Shown piece after piece: positions 19,411 through 28,202 of a stretch of 64,000 nt of DNA. A model generated the notes under the pieces. That model was given only the letters and a program-made list of their open reading frames with translations. It made no database searches and was not told the origin of the DNA. The translations under genes and the position numbers were made by a program. This stretch comes from Pyropia yezoensis (taxonomy: Eukaryota; Rhodophyta; Bangiophyceae; Bangiales; Bangiaceae). The stretch's first letter is position 1, and each line of letters starts with the position of its first letter. The stretch covers positions 2,416,882 through 2,480,881 of the forward strand of contig CM020618.1 of assembly GCA_009829735.1 (NCBI GenBank). The letters run 5' to 3'.

Positions 19411-19859
19411 CAGCCCAACCGACACCGAATTCGGCTGTTGGGGGGTGAGGCTTGTACCTACTAAGTAAGGTATCACATGGATTCGGCAAGACTTAGGCTC
19501 ACTAAGTTGGAGCGGACTTTGGCAAACTAAGGAAGCTACTGACTTTTACAAGCTTACTTGAAGGAGATGACTAACTCCGATAATTTCAAAGTAACCTGAG
19601 GCTTACACCAAGGTGAACTTTCGTCCATGGGGCAAGTGACGGACCAAGGAAGGTTGACCTTCATGAGTATTAACCAACCAGGATGGGTTGGGGGCGCGAG
19701 AAAAACCGAGGCAGGCCACTGCTAAGGCAGACGGGGTACTCCCCAAAAGGCAGCCATTGGTATCATGCAAACGCCCCAGCGGGGGATGAGTTTGTACTCA
19801 CGACGTCCCGGCGACCGTAAGGGTCACCGGGTCCCCCTCCCTCACAACAACAACACTCC
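19411..19859. other. Convergent spacer between pol and antisense ORF of element A
   Basis: About 450 bp with no open frame of note. In B and B' the equivalent gap is only about 110 bp. Both converging transcripts would end here. Confidence 0.5.
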
Positions 19860-21508
19860 TCAGGGGGTGCCCCCGCTGCCAGAAGGAGGCCACTCACGCG
19901 TAGACGCGTACACCCCTATGCTCCACCGGCCGGCAATCTCGCGACGGTCAATCGCCCAAGTTATCTCGGTGCATAGCTCGACGAGGGTGCTGCGGCCATC
20001 CTCCACTTCATCCAGAGCTGTCTGGAGGCGGTCCAGCACACCGCCGAAGCAACGCGCGGAACCAACCAGCGCAGCACCTGGGGGGATATCCCCCCAGCTA
20101 ATGGAGAGACCCTCCCGCAGCTCGCGGGCAACGAGGGCGTCAACACCCTCATACCATAGGCGGGGACCCCCGTCCCGCATGACAGGGGCGGAAGGTGACA
20201 CCGGCGCAGCCAGAGGAGCCACAGGAGCCGACACGGCTACCACCGGAGCCGGTGGCGCCTGATACAAGGCCCGGTAGGACCGCACTGAAGGGGCTCCACC
20301 GTAAACCCAGCGGGACCCCGCCCGGCGACGGGACACCTCACGATCCCCACCCGTAGAGTCCCACTCTCGGGGACGACGGCCAACCCCCACCGGTATCGTG
20401 TTACCGAACCGCGGGGTGAGGACCTGAACAGGGTCATGGATAACCATGGGAATACCCAGGTCAGGAACGGCCTCGGTGGACGCCCACCCACGGCAATTGG
20501 GCTCACCCGGCTGAGTACGCCGGATGCGCAACGAGTGACGAGGCAAGGGGGCAGCCCCAGCCTGCGGGTCCCGGTACGGGGGAAGGGCCAACACCCCCGC
20601 CCAGTTCACGGCATCGTGAACGACCAGCAGGGCCTCGAACTCCCGGGCAAACCCGGTCTTGGCAGCAATCATGTCCACGCCCAGCTGCCCGATACGCCGA
20701 CGGACACCCGTCGGAATATGAAACAGCCGTCCCTGCCGACGGAGGGACAGCAGGAAGGAGGAAGCCTGCCCGAGGGTAACCTCGAGAGTGAAGGTCCGCT
20801 GCAGCGGATGGACAGTCCGGGAGGCCAACACACTACCGAAGTATCGGAGACAGGAACCGGTGTCAAACCCGAAAGCTGGGGCGGGCTCCCACCCCTCTTG
20901 CCACAGAGGCGGGCGCACGGGAGTGTACACCGGCGCGCGACCGTTACCGGCCTGCAACGCACACGTTATATCGGTGCGGAACGCATCCGCCATGACACCA
21001 TGGTTGCGTCGCCAGCTCGACGCCGACTTCCGCCCTGCCATGGGCGGGTACGGAGCCGTCAACGTCAGATACGGGGATACCCCCGGGAAGTACTCAAACC
21101 CGGGATACCGGCCGGTATCGGCCACCGTCTGCCCGAGCGCCACAGGGGCCGCCGCAGACGCAACCCCCCGAGCACTAGCCGGGTGGTCAACCTCCCGCGG
21201 CAACGTGGGGGCAACCAAGTCGCATATCCCGAAGGCGGGGTCGAGAAAGACTTCACCCCGCCCCACCCGAGTGTGCTAGAGCTGCGCATGCCGGTCGTCC
21301 GGCTGCCTCAAGATCCAATGGTGCTCCACCCGGACCGCATTCGGCTGGTTGACCAGCCTCGCCAACTCCCGCTCCCAGCTCGGGTCCAACTTGACGCGCC
21401 GGGAGGACCCTCCACGGAGGCTCGGTGGATAAAAGTCCACCTGCATCCGCCCAGCGGAGTCCATGGAATCTTGCACGGTGAGGCCTCGGACCCGAGCCAC
21501 CAAGTCCG

Positions 21509-21997
21509 TCACCGACATAGAGGGGTGACTGTGGCAGTATTGCCCCCCAGGTAGGGGGGCAACACGTGCCGTGCAAGGGGCGGCAGGCCACTAGCCTGAT
21601 CCGTTCCTCCCCCTGCATTTGGGTCCATATTCCCTAAGTTTGGGATAGTTAGCTTAGTAGTAAATCCAACTTGGATATGAGGGTTTTCTGCATTTATCGT
21701 CTTGAATTTTCGTGTGGCCCGGTGGGCAGGTGCTGGGGTGGGAGATTCTGAGTGGCGAGATTCTGAGTGGACCCTGGGGGGATAAGGGGAGGGACAGCGG
21801 GGCTTGGCCCTGCGTCCCCGTCCCGACCAAGAAACTGTTGGACCACACACCATCCTCTTGTTTGTCCGTGGGGGGTTTGCCCCACAACAGGGACAGAGTG
21901 TGTGCGACTTGCACTTTTTCCGGTTCCCCCGACACGGGAGGCAGCCCTTGCACACCGCCCCAACTTGGGTGCCGTGTGCGCATGTGGTTTTTGCCAC
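21509..21997 (-). CDS. LTR-embedded Cys-rich open frame, Zn2Cys6-like (copy 2)
   Basis: Minus-strand frame open from the LTR edge through the whole LTR to a stop at 21509. It keeps C-X2-C-X6-C-X5-C-X2-C-X12-C and has an extra Cys upstream (GAVCKGCLPC). Here the tail runs to about 160 codons. There is no ATG at the start. Coding status is unproven; conservation across four copies is the argument for it. Confidence 0.38.
   Translation of the reverse strand: MAKTTCAHGTQVGAVCKGCLPCRGNRKKCKSHTLCPCCGANPPRTNKRMVCGPTVSWSGRGRRAKPRCPSPYPPRVHSESRHSESPTPAPAHRATRKFKTINAENPHIQVGFTTKLTIPNLGNMDPNAGGGTDQASGLPPLARHVLPPYLGGNTATVTPLCR
21525..21529 (+). repeat. Target-site duplication of B', left copy (GTGAC)
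   Basis: GTGAC precedes the LTR at 21530 and recurs at 26546-26550 just after the right LTR. Confidence 0.93.
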
Positions 21998-21998
21998 A
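21530..21998 (+). repeat. 5' LTR of B' (469 bp)
   Basis: TGTGGCAG...TTTGCCACA. Nearly identical to 26077-26545 and homologous to both LTRs of element B. Confidence 0.93.
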
Positions 21999-22000
21999 TT

Positions 22001-22018
22001 TGGTGGTGCAGCAGGGGA
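22001..22018 (+). other. Primer-binding site of B'
   Basis: TGGTGGTGCAGCAGGGGA starts two bases after the LTR and differs at one base from the sites of A and B. Confidence 0.75.
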
Positions 22019-23683
22019 CAGAGGTGAACTTTACCTCCGGGTGCACCCGGGTGTAGGGGGCCCTCTGTCTCAGAGGAACGGTGGTCTTGGACTGTGTCGT
22101 GTGAATCGTTAGCCAACACGGCTGGATCGGACCTCCCGACGTTCGGGAAACTCTCCGGTGACGACTTTCCTCCGGCGCCTTTGAATACTGGCCAGACACA
22201 GGGTGTACCTGGGGTCGCGGAGGTGCTAGAGGCACTCCAGCCAGCAGGGCCGTGGGTATCGGTGCGGGCGGTATGCCACCCCGACCCAGTCGGGTGTTCA
22301 CCCTGAGGGTCTTCCTCGGACCGGTGGTTCGCACTTCGGCCACCGGGTGGTACACTCAAAGGGAACGTCCCAAGGTGAGAGGACTGTCCCCGCGAGATCC
22401 ACTCGGGTTGGATTCAACTTCGGCATAGAGCCGTCGCCAACTAGGCGGGTGGAGGACGGCGGACCTTCACTCGTCGGTGATGGGTTCGAGCCTGTGACAG
22501 GGGTCGTAGCAAGTTGCTACCCCCGCCACCCTCAAAGAAAGTATCTTTGATCGGGAGCCAAGTTCGGCTATATCGACCAACATGAGGGACCGGCAGTAGC
22601 GGTCACCCTCAACGCGGGCGCGAGTAGCGACCCGAAGTCCGGAAAGGAGAAGCACCAAGCCAAGTCGGCCGCCTCTCCTCGTCCCCATGTGAACATGGAG
22701 GGTGTTCCACCCAGGTTGAGGGTTCAAGTTGAACGCCTCTTGGACCAATATCAGAAGTTGTGGGATGGTCAGTTGGGACTCATGAGAGCCACCCAACACC
22801 GGAGCGAGTTGAAACCCGGTGTACCCCCTATACGCCAACAACCGTATAGGGGAGGGCCCCGTTCAAGGGCCCTCGTTAAGGAGCGCTTCAACAAAACTAT
22901 TGTTAGGCAGCTGCGCCACTATGTGAGAGAGCACGTGAAACGTGGGACCAATACATTTCTATTCTTACCACTGCCTACAATTCGCAGGTTCACTCATCTA
23001 CCGGGGAAGTACCCCTCGCTTTTGTGACCCCCCGTCGCGTGCGGTCTATTGCCGTGCGGCGGCCGCTCCCAACTGGGGAGGATAGTGGCTGTACGCCTAC
23101 TCCTACTGAGAGTAAGGCGGAGTTCGCTGCTAGGCTGGAACACCTCATCCCTAAAGTCAGGGCTGAGATGGACAAAGCACAAAAGCGCTACAAGTGTACC
23201 TTTGACAAAAAGGTGCGCAACGCTAAGTATGTCCCCGAACAGGGTGACTGGGTGCTGGTTCACTCACACATCCCAACTGGGGGTAAGTTGGTATTCTAGA
23301 CGAAGGGGCCGTACCAGGTCCTTCGTACTGATGGGCGGCGCTTCACCATCGAAAGTGACGATGGGGTCCGCACAGTGAACGGACAGGACGTGGTCAAAGT
23401 TGCACCACCGCCTGCTGGCGACCCAGCTTGGGCGCGTGCTTTGGAAGCGTGGCTCCTCCCCTCACTGCCTGCGGCCAAACAGGGCCCGCAGGAGTGCGTG
23501 TTCGATAAGTTCATCGACCACGGATGGGATGAGGATACTAACCGCCTCATGTTGAGGGTGCGTTGGTTTGGCTACAAAGCCAAGGATGATACGTGGGAGT
23601 ATGTGGAGGACCATCCCGCTGAGAAGGTCCGGGCGTACTGTGCCCGGAATGAGATAGACCCTAACAGCCCTCCCTCAACGTGA
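22019..23683 (+). pseudogene. Gag-pol remnant of B' with two large deletions
   Basis: Segments match element B in order. A Gag N-terminal part (to about 22545) is joined to the protease-RT linker (from about 22555, KFGYIDQHEGP). Near 22880 this joins directly to the integrase C-terminal part (RFNKTIVRQLRHYV), which removes RT, RNase H and the IN core. The second junction lies at a short GAGC microhomology. Frameshifts occur near 23020, and an in-frame TAG at 23297-23299 precedes a well-preserved chromodomain (about 23375-23683, ending TGA). It cannot make a functional polyprotein. Confidence 0.8.
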
Positions 23684-23794
23684 GGGAGGGCCGAGCAACA
23701 GTGCCAAGAGAGTGCTTCAAGTCGAAGTGGTACGCAGAGTGGCTTTTAACTACAGCCCTAACCCTCACACTCTTACAACAAAGGCAGCTGCCAA

Positions 23795-25738
23795 CTAGGC
23801 ACGCATGCTAGACTCTCCCACTCCACGGCCCTCGCCCTCACGTGGAGGCGAGCGGCAAGACCCACGCCGATAACGGTCTCCACTCGTTGGAAGGGGCGGC
23901 GGCTCCAAGTCGCAACCGTCGCGCCCTTCACGGTCGCGCAAGTGGCGCCGACCGTGGCTACTCTTCTGCCTGGTCTTGCGCGCAAGTTTGCGACGCAGAC
24001 GCTGGACAGACTCCGTCTCCGACGGGGTAGAGGACTCCGAGACGGAGTAAGACAACTCGTCTTCCGACACGGAGGGAGAGCGCCGCGAGTGTCGGCGACG
24101 ACGGCGAGGAGGCGAGTATGCCCGGCTCGCGCGACGTTTGCCACGCCCAAGTGGGGCTGGCTGGGGCATAATAGCCCCAATGCGAGCCAACTCGGCTGTC
24201 ATAAACTCCGCCACCGACTCGCAACTCGCGGTCGCCACTGCAGTACGAACGCGCTCCTCAAGTTGAGGAGTCTCGGAACTTTGGAGGGTTGCGGTCGACG
24301 CTGCCAACCAGGAAATGGTGCGCTCCAACGTGGTGATCATCATCTCTGAGGTTAGAGGCGTGGGCGGTAACACCAACTTGGGGTATACCGTCAGGAGGGT
24401 GGCCCCCAAGTTGGGGGACACCGGGGTGGACGACTCAACGGCCACGCTAATCGGGATGTTCCCGTGAGGCTGGAAAGGAACAGGAGGAAGCGGGGGGGCA
24501 CGCCGAGGTGGCGGTACCCGGTTGTAACTGCGACCCCGACTTGGGGCCCCCGCAGTGGGTTGAGTCATGTGGTCATCATAGGACGGCACGGCCATAACTA
24601 TGGGCTTGTCCGGGGGTGGCGCAGTGTGGCGATCCACCCCCGGGGCATACGGGTAGTCCCCGATGCCCAACCCCTCTCGTAGGACCACACGGCCGTCGTG
24701 AAGTTCACGAGCGACCCACACGAACTGGCGAAGTGCGCCATCGTCCTTGGGCCCACGAGTGGGGCGGCGCAACTTGTGCTCAATGCTCTCCCACTCGATG
24801 AACTTGTGGAGGCGGAGCATCTCCTCATGTAGAGTGAGTTGTCCTGATGAGCACCCCTCAGCAATTAGCTGAGGGGTGAGCTGTTCCAAACCTTGGATGA
24901 GCCGGAGGGGGAGATGCCAGAGCATCTCCCGCCGCTGAACACAAGACTCCCAGGTCGACATGACCTCGAGGAGCCACTGGGTGGCCAACATGGCCCACAC
25001 CAGGTGATCAGGGCCAGCCATCAACATGACGGAGCCGAAGTGGTCAAGCAACCGTGGCAGCAACGCCGAGAACCCGTAGGGGACCTCAACTTGAGGCCAC
25101 CACTCGGGCTTCTTCGGATAGTACTGCTCCTTACTGGCAGCAGACTGTTGAGGAAACTCAAGTTGAGCCGAGGTCACCAAGTAGGGACCTCGCCGGAAGT
25201 CCTTCTCCATCCGCACATCAAAGTGATGAGTGTGCGGATCGGCCTCGTGGAGGTACGGGGGGCGAGTTGCCACCGCGTCCCAAGTAAAGGTCGGCAAGTC
25301 GCCGGGACCCGGGATAGCGCCCCCGCGGTCCACCATGGCCTTGGCACGCTGAACGTCCTCAACCTCCTCATCGTCCAGAAAGGCAAACTGGTCCGTTCTG
25401 AAGCCGGCAGGGAACCCGACCCTACGGGGATACTTCTCCCGTAGGCGGTTCCATACCCGACCCATCGCTGCGCCAAGTCGGCCACAGCGAAGAACAGTCA
25501 ACCCCTCCTCATAGAGAGGCCAAGCGGGGTAAAACCACCGCCCCAAGGCCTCACGCGGGACAACTTGTCCCGCCTCCGGGGGAGATCCCGCCGTCAACCC
25601 AAAGCCGGGTGACGCGGGAGTCCCATCCCCCGGAGCGATCGCGGAGCCCCCGCCGGAAGTCCCGGCGGGTGCTGCACCGTAGGTGGTGTCCTGCATACGC
25701 TCATCTAGAGAGTCCGTCTCCACTCCCGGGGTCGCCAT
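23795..25738 (-). CDS. Antisense ORF of B' (aORF-B'), intact, 647 residues, unknown function
   Basis: ATG 25736-25738 to TAG 23795-23797; the frame is also open upstream to 25909, but the ATG chosen is the one conserved with element B. Features: an acidic, Ser/Gly-rich N-terminus; a central ordered region (about residues 90-390) with GPYLVTSAQLEF, PEWWPQVEVPYGF, DHFGSV and an HLPLRLIQGLEQL helix; a Pro-rich linker; and a C-terminus very rich in Arg and Ser (RRRRRHSRRSPS and RDREGR patches), suggesting nucleic-acid binding or nuclear localisation. There is no transmembrane segment or signal peptide, so it is not an obvious envelope protein. It converges with the pol remnant (111 bp apart). It stayed open while gag-pol was lost, which hints at a function or at recent deletion. 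Homologous to aORF-B and, distantly, to aORF-A and aORF-C. Confidence 0.7.
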   Translation of the reverse strand: MATPGVETDSLDERMQDTTYGAAPAGTSGGGSAIAPGDGTPASPGFGLTAGSPPEAGQVVPREALGRWFYPAWPLYEEGLTVLRCGRLGAAMGRVWNRLREKYPRRVGFPAGFRTDQFAFLDDEEVEDVQRAKAMVDRGGAIPGPGDLPTFTWDAVATRPPYLHEADPHTHHFDVRMEKDFRRGPYLVTSAQLEFPQQSAASKEQYYPKKPEWWPQVEVPYGFSALLPRLLDHFGSVMLMAGPDHLVWAMLATQWLLEVMSTWESCVQRREMLWHLPLRLIQGLEQLTPQLIAEGCSSGQLTLHEEMLRLHKFIEWESIEHKLRRPTRGPKDDGALRQFVWVARELHDGRVVLREGLGIGDYPYAPGVDRHTAPPPDKPIVMAVPSYDDHMTQPTAGAPSRGRSYNRVPPPRRAPPLPPVPFQPHGNIPISVAVESSTPVSPNLGATLLTVYPKLVLPPTPLTSEMMITTLERTISWLAASTATLQSSETPQLEERVRTAVATASCESVAEFMTAELARIGAIMPQPAPLGRGKRRASRAYSPPRRRRRHSRRSPSVSEDELSYSVSESSTPSETESVQRLRRKLARKTRQKSSHGRRHLRDREGRDGCDLEPPPLPTSGDRYRRGSCRSPPREGEGRGVGESSMRA

Positions 25739-26034
25739 GGCTCTCCCCAAGTTGGGGAGAGACGCTCTGGCTATCGCGGCACGAGACCCGCCTCGAGTTG
25801 AGGGGGACTCGGATCGTGGGTATACGGGTGGCCTCCCCAGCGTGGGGCGGCCCAGTGGAAGGTGAAGGGGAGGTGGTGGTGATGGTGAAGTGTGAACTGA
25901 GGAGAGCAAGCTGCCGAGTGGGCAAGCTTGAGGAGAGGGGCGGTCAACGTGACCGCCTCCACATCCGCGTTACGTACTCGATGGGGGACAGCAAGTCGCG
26001 CCCCCAACGCCGAGACGTGCGTTTACGCACCCCC

Positions 26035-26544
26035 TCACAGGGCCGACCGGGTCGGTCGGAACTGAGGAGAGGGGAGTGTGGCAGTATTGACCCCCAGGTA
26101 GGGGGGCAACACGTGCCATGCAAGGGGCGGCAGGCCACTAGCCTGATCCGTTCCTCCCCCTGCATTTGGGTCCATATTCCCTAAGTTTGGGATAGTTAGC
26201 TTAGTAGTAAATCCAACTTGGATATGAGGGTTTTCTGCATTTATCGCCTTGAATGTTCGTGTGGCCCGGTGGGCAGGTGCTGGGGTGGGAGATTCTGAGT
26301 GGCGAGATTCTGAGTGGACCCTGGGGGGATAAGGGGAGGGACAGCGGGGCTTGGCCCTGCGTCCCCGTCCCGACCAAGAAACTGTTGGACCACACACCAT
26401 CCTCTTGTTTGTCCGTGGGGGGTTTGCCCCACAACAGGGACAGAGTGTGTGCGACTTGCACTTTTTCCGGTTCCCCCGACACGGGAGGCAGCCCTTGCAC
26501 ACCGCCCCAACTTGGGTGCCGTGTGTGCATGTGGGTTTTGCCAC
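26035..26544 (-). CDS. LTR-embedded Cys-rich open frame, Zn2Cys6-like (copy 3)
   Basis: Same frame and cysteine cluster as copy 2, in the other LTR of B'; stop at 26035 just inside the element. The frame happens to be open further upstream into element A sequence (to 27099). It is followed by the antisense ORF on the same strand. Coding status unproven. Confidence 0.38.
   Translation of the reverse strand: MAKPTCTHGTQVGAVCKGCLPCRGNRKKCKSHTLCPCCGANPPRTNKRMVCGPTVSWSGRGRRAKPRCPSPYPPRVHSESRHSESPTPAPAHRATRTFKAINAENPHIQVGFTTKLTIPNLGNMDPNAGGGTDQASGLPPLAWHVLPPYLGVNTATLPSPQFRPTRSAL
26064..26076 (+). other. Polypurine tract of B'
   Basis: gaggagaggggag directly abuts the 3' LTR at 26077. Confidence 0.75.
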
Positions 26545-26545
26545 A
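26077..26545 (+). repeat. 3' LTR of B' (469 bp)
   Basis: TGTGGCAG...TTTTGCCACA, followed by the target duplication GTGAC at 26546-26550. Confidence 0.93.
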
Positions 26546-26550
26546 GTGAC
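26546..26550 (+). repeat. Target-site duplication of B', right copy (GTGAC)
   Basis: Matches 21525-21529. Confidence 0.93.
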
Positions 26551-27247
26551 CCACCACCAAGGCGACGCCACCACCCAGCGGGGCAGCCTGGACAGGTCCA
26601 GGAAGAATAAGCGGCGCCGGGGGAAGCCCCACCGGCAGATGGGCCGGTGCCGCAGGCGCACGGGGCCGAGGAGGACGAAGAAGGGCGGGCGTCCGCGCGG
26701 AGTAGCTCCCGGTGTCCACCGCCATCGGGGCCGACACGTCTTGACCTGCGGTCGCCCGCGGCACCGCGGGAAGAGCGCCGTTACCATCCGGGCCCGGCGA
26801 AGGCACGACGGGGGGGGAGGGGGTAGACCCGTCGACCACCCCCGTGGACGGACCACCAACCGGGCGGGATCCCGCGCCGTCTTGACCCGCCGTCCCGGCC
26901 GGGGTGCCGCCACGACCGTCAGCAGCACCAGCTGCACCGTCTTGGAGTAGGGCTGCGCCGGCACCGGCGACAGGAGCCATCCGGGCCGCCGGAGGAGTAG
27001 GGGTAGAAGCCACCACACGCGGTTGCCCTTCTCCCCATGGAGCCGTCGTGCCGCTGCACACGGACGACAACCCGCCCGGCGCGCCTTCAGCAGCCACACG
27101 AACGGTCACCCGATCTTCGTCGTCCGACGAGCTCGCCAGGAAGCACTCGGCAGCAGTGGCGAAGACGGGATCGTCGTCCTGCATCACCTCCTCCTCCTCC
27201 TCAAGCAGGAGTTCGTCCTCACCCCCGGGCACCTGGGGGTCCGACAT

Positions 27248-27823
27248 GGTGGATCCGGGGTAGCAGGGGCGCCCCGTGCCAAGAAGCCGCAGCCGGCTCG
27301 ACCCGGTACGAGGAACGCTTGCGGACGAGCCAGGGAAGCGCGGGCACCCGCGCTTATAACCACACAGCTCAGCACGAGCGATACGGCAGCGCGGGACGAC
27401 CCGCGTCAGCCGAGCTACGAGGTCGCTCCACCCGGGCACCTGGGTCGGGGCCACACCCCCCCCACACGGGGTAATCAAGGGGGGTCACCCCACAACCGCC
27501 CCCACGCAACGCGGGCAGCCCCCGCCCCCCACTCAATCGTCCACACGAGAGGGGCCCCCTTACCACCAGACGCCTGGTGGCGGATCCGCTTGCACCACCC
27601 CTCGGAAAGGAGGGTCGTGAACAAAAACCCGCATCGGGAATTCAACGGTCCGGAAAACGGATCGTGTGTGTACCACACAAAGGGGGGCACCCCCCTCAGA
27701 CATCCTCGAAAAGGGGTGTCTGTCGCGACAGGGCGCAACGCCCCACCCGACTGGTAAACGGTCGCGCGACCCACTTACATTCGGAAACCCGAATGCAACA
27801 CGACCCCAGGACGGGCCGAATCT
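27248..27823. other. Antisense leader region of element A
   Basis: About 575 bp between the ATG of aORF-A and the polypurine tract. Apart from the TATA-like site at 27353 no feature is recognised. Confidence 0.4.
27353..27358 (-). promoter_or_regulatory. TATA-like element of the antisense promoter of element A
   Basis: On the minus strand the sequence reads TTATAAGCGCGGG about 105 bp before the ATG of aORF-A. It resembles TATAAAAGCGCG upstream of aORF-B. Confidence 0.45.
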
Positions 27824-27833
27824 AAGGGGGGGA
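27824..27833 (+). other. Polypurine tract of element A
   Basis: AAGGGGGGGA two bases before the 3' LTR at 27836. Confidence 0.75.
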
Positions 27834-27835
27834 TA

Positions 27836-28197
27836 TGTAGCAATATGGATGACCGTATTGTGACCCTAATATAGGGGGACTACTTCTAACCCTTTACTTT
27901 CAATTTGGGAGTCCGTATTGGTCACGGTATCTATAAGTTACGTATGACCGGAGGGACTTGCATCTTGGGGTGGAGGGTAGTTGGTAGTGTCTCCGAGGGT
28001 TTATAACGAGGGGGCCGGCGGCGAAGCCACCGCCGGCCATGGTAGAACAACAAACCCCTCCCATTTGGGCTCCCATCTTGGTCCCGTGGCTTGCGCTCCA
28101 AGGACAGCAACCTTGGCCTCCCGGTGACGTTGGTGCCGATCCCCCTTGGTGAGTGTTCCCTGAGAGTGGACGTGCAGCGGATATCTATGGTGCTACA
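27836..28197 (+). repeat. 3' LTR of element A (362 bp)
   Basis: Same length as the 5' LTR. The six differences I noticed are single substitutions, mostly near the 3' end. Confidence 0.93.
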
Positions 28198-28202
28198 TGG
28201 AG
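28198..28202 (+). repeat. Target-site duplication of element A, right copy (TGGAG)
   Basis: Matches 12466-12470. Confidence 0.93.

Larger units (their letters stand above)
21530..26545 (+). mobile_element. Element B': internally deleted Ty3/gypsy element nested in element A
   Basis: Two 469-bp LTRs (21530-21998, 26077-26545) with TGTGGCA/TGCCACA ends and a GTGAC target duplication define a complete 5,016-bp insertion. I count about six differences between the LTRs. Gag-pol orientation is plus. Comparison with element B shows that most of gag, all of the protease active site, RT, RNase H and the integrase core are missing. What remains is the PBS, an N-terminal gag scrap, a pre-RT linker, the pol C-terminal chromodomain region, an intact antisense ORF and the polypurine tract. 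It is a non-autonomous derivative that would need proteins from another copy. Confidence 0.93.
19860..27247 (-). pseudogene. Antisense ORF of element A (aORF-A), split by B' and one TAG
   Basis: Read on the minus strand, ATG 27245-27247 starts an acidic N-terminus (Glu run, then Pro/Ala-rich) that runs to 26551. Element B' and one TSD copy then intervene. The same frame continues from 21529 to TGA 19860-19862. The frame register is preserved exactly when 5,021 bp (B' plus TSD) are discounted, giving about 788 codons with one in-frame TAG at 21276-21278. The C-terminal part has EGWEPAPAFGF and RYFGSV segments spaced like PEWWPQVEVPYGF and DHFGSV in the aORF of B', followed by RRxxxxFHIP against RREMLWHLP. 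I take this as distant homology. It matches no domain I know, and the location downstream of pol is unlike env. Confidence 0.72.
12471..28197 (+). mobile_element. Element A: full-length Ty3/gypsy chromodomain retrotransposon, interrupted by B'
   Basis: Two 362-bp LTRs (12471-12832 and 27836-28197) start TGTAGCA and end GTGCTACA, and are flanked by the 5-bp duplication TGGAG. I count about six differences between the LTRs, so it is fairly young. Internal order on the plus strand: primer-binding site, gag, pol with protease, reverse transcriptase, RNase H, integrase and chromodomain. An antisense ORF follows on the minus strand, then a polypurine tract. The 5,016-bp element B' is inserted in the antisense ORF. 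Without B' the element is about 10.7 kb. Pol is fully open. Single TAG codons interrupt gag (15170) and the antisense ORF (21276). Confidence 0.95.

Noticed and set aside
19860-27247. Antisense ORF of element A as a retroviral-type envelope gene
   Set aside because: It is on the opposite strand to gag-pol and has no signal peptide, no clear transmembrane anchor and no glycoprotein features.
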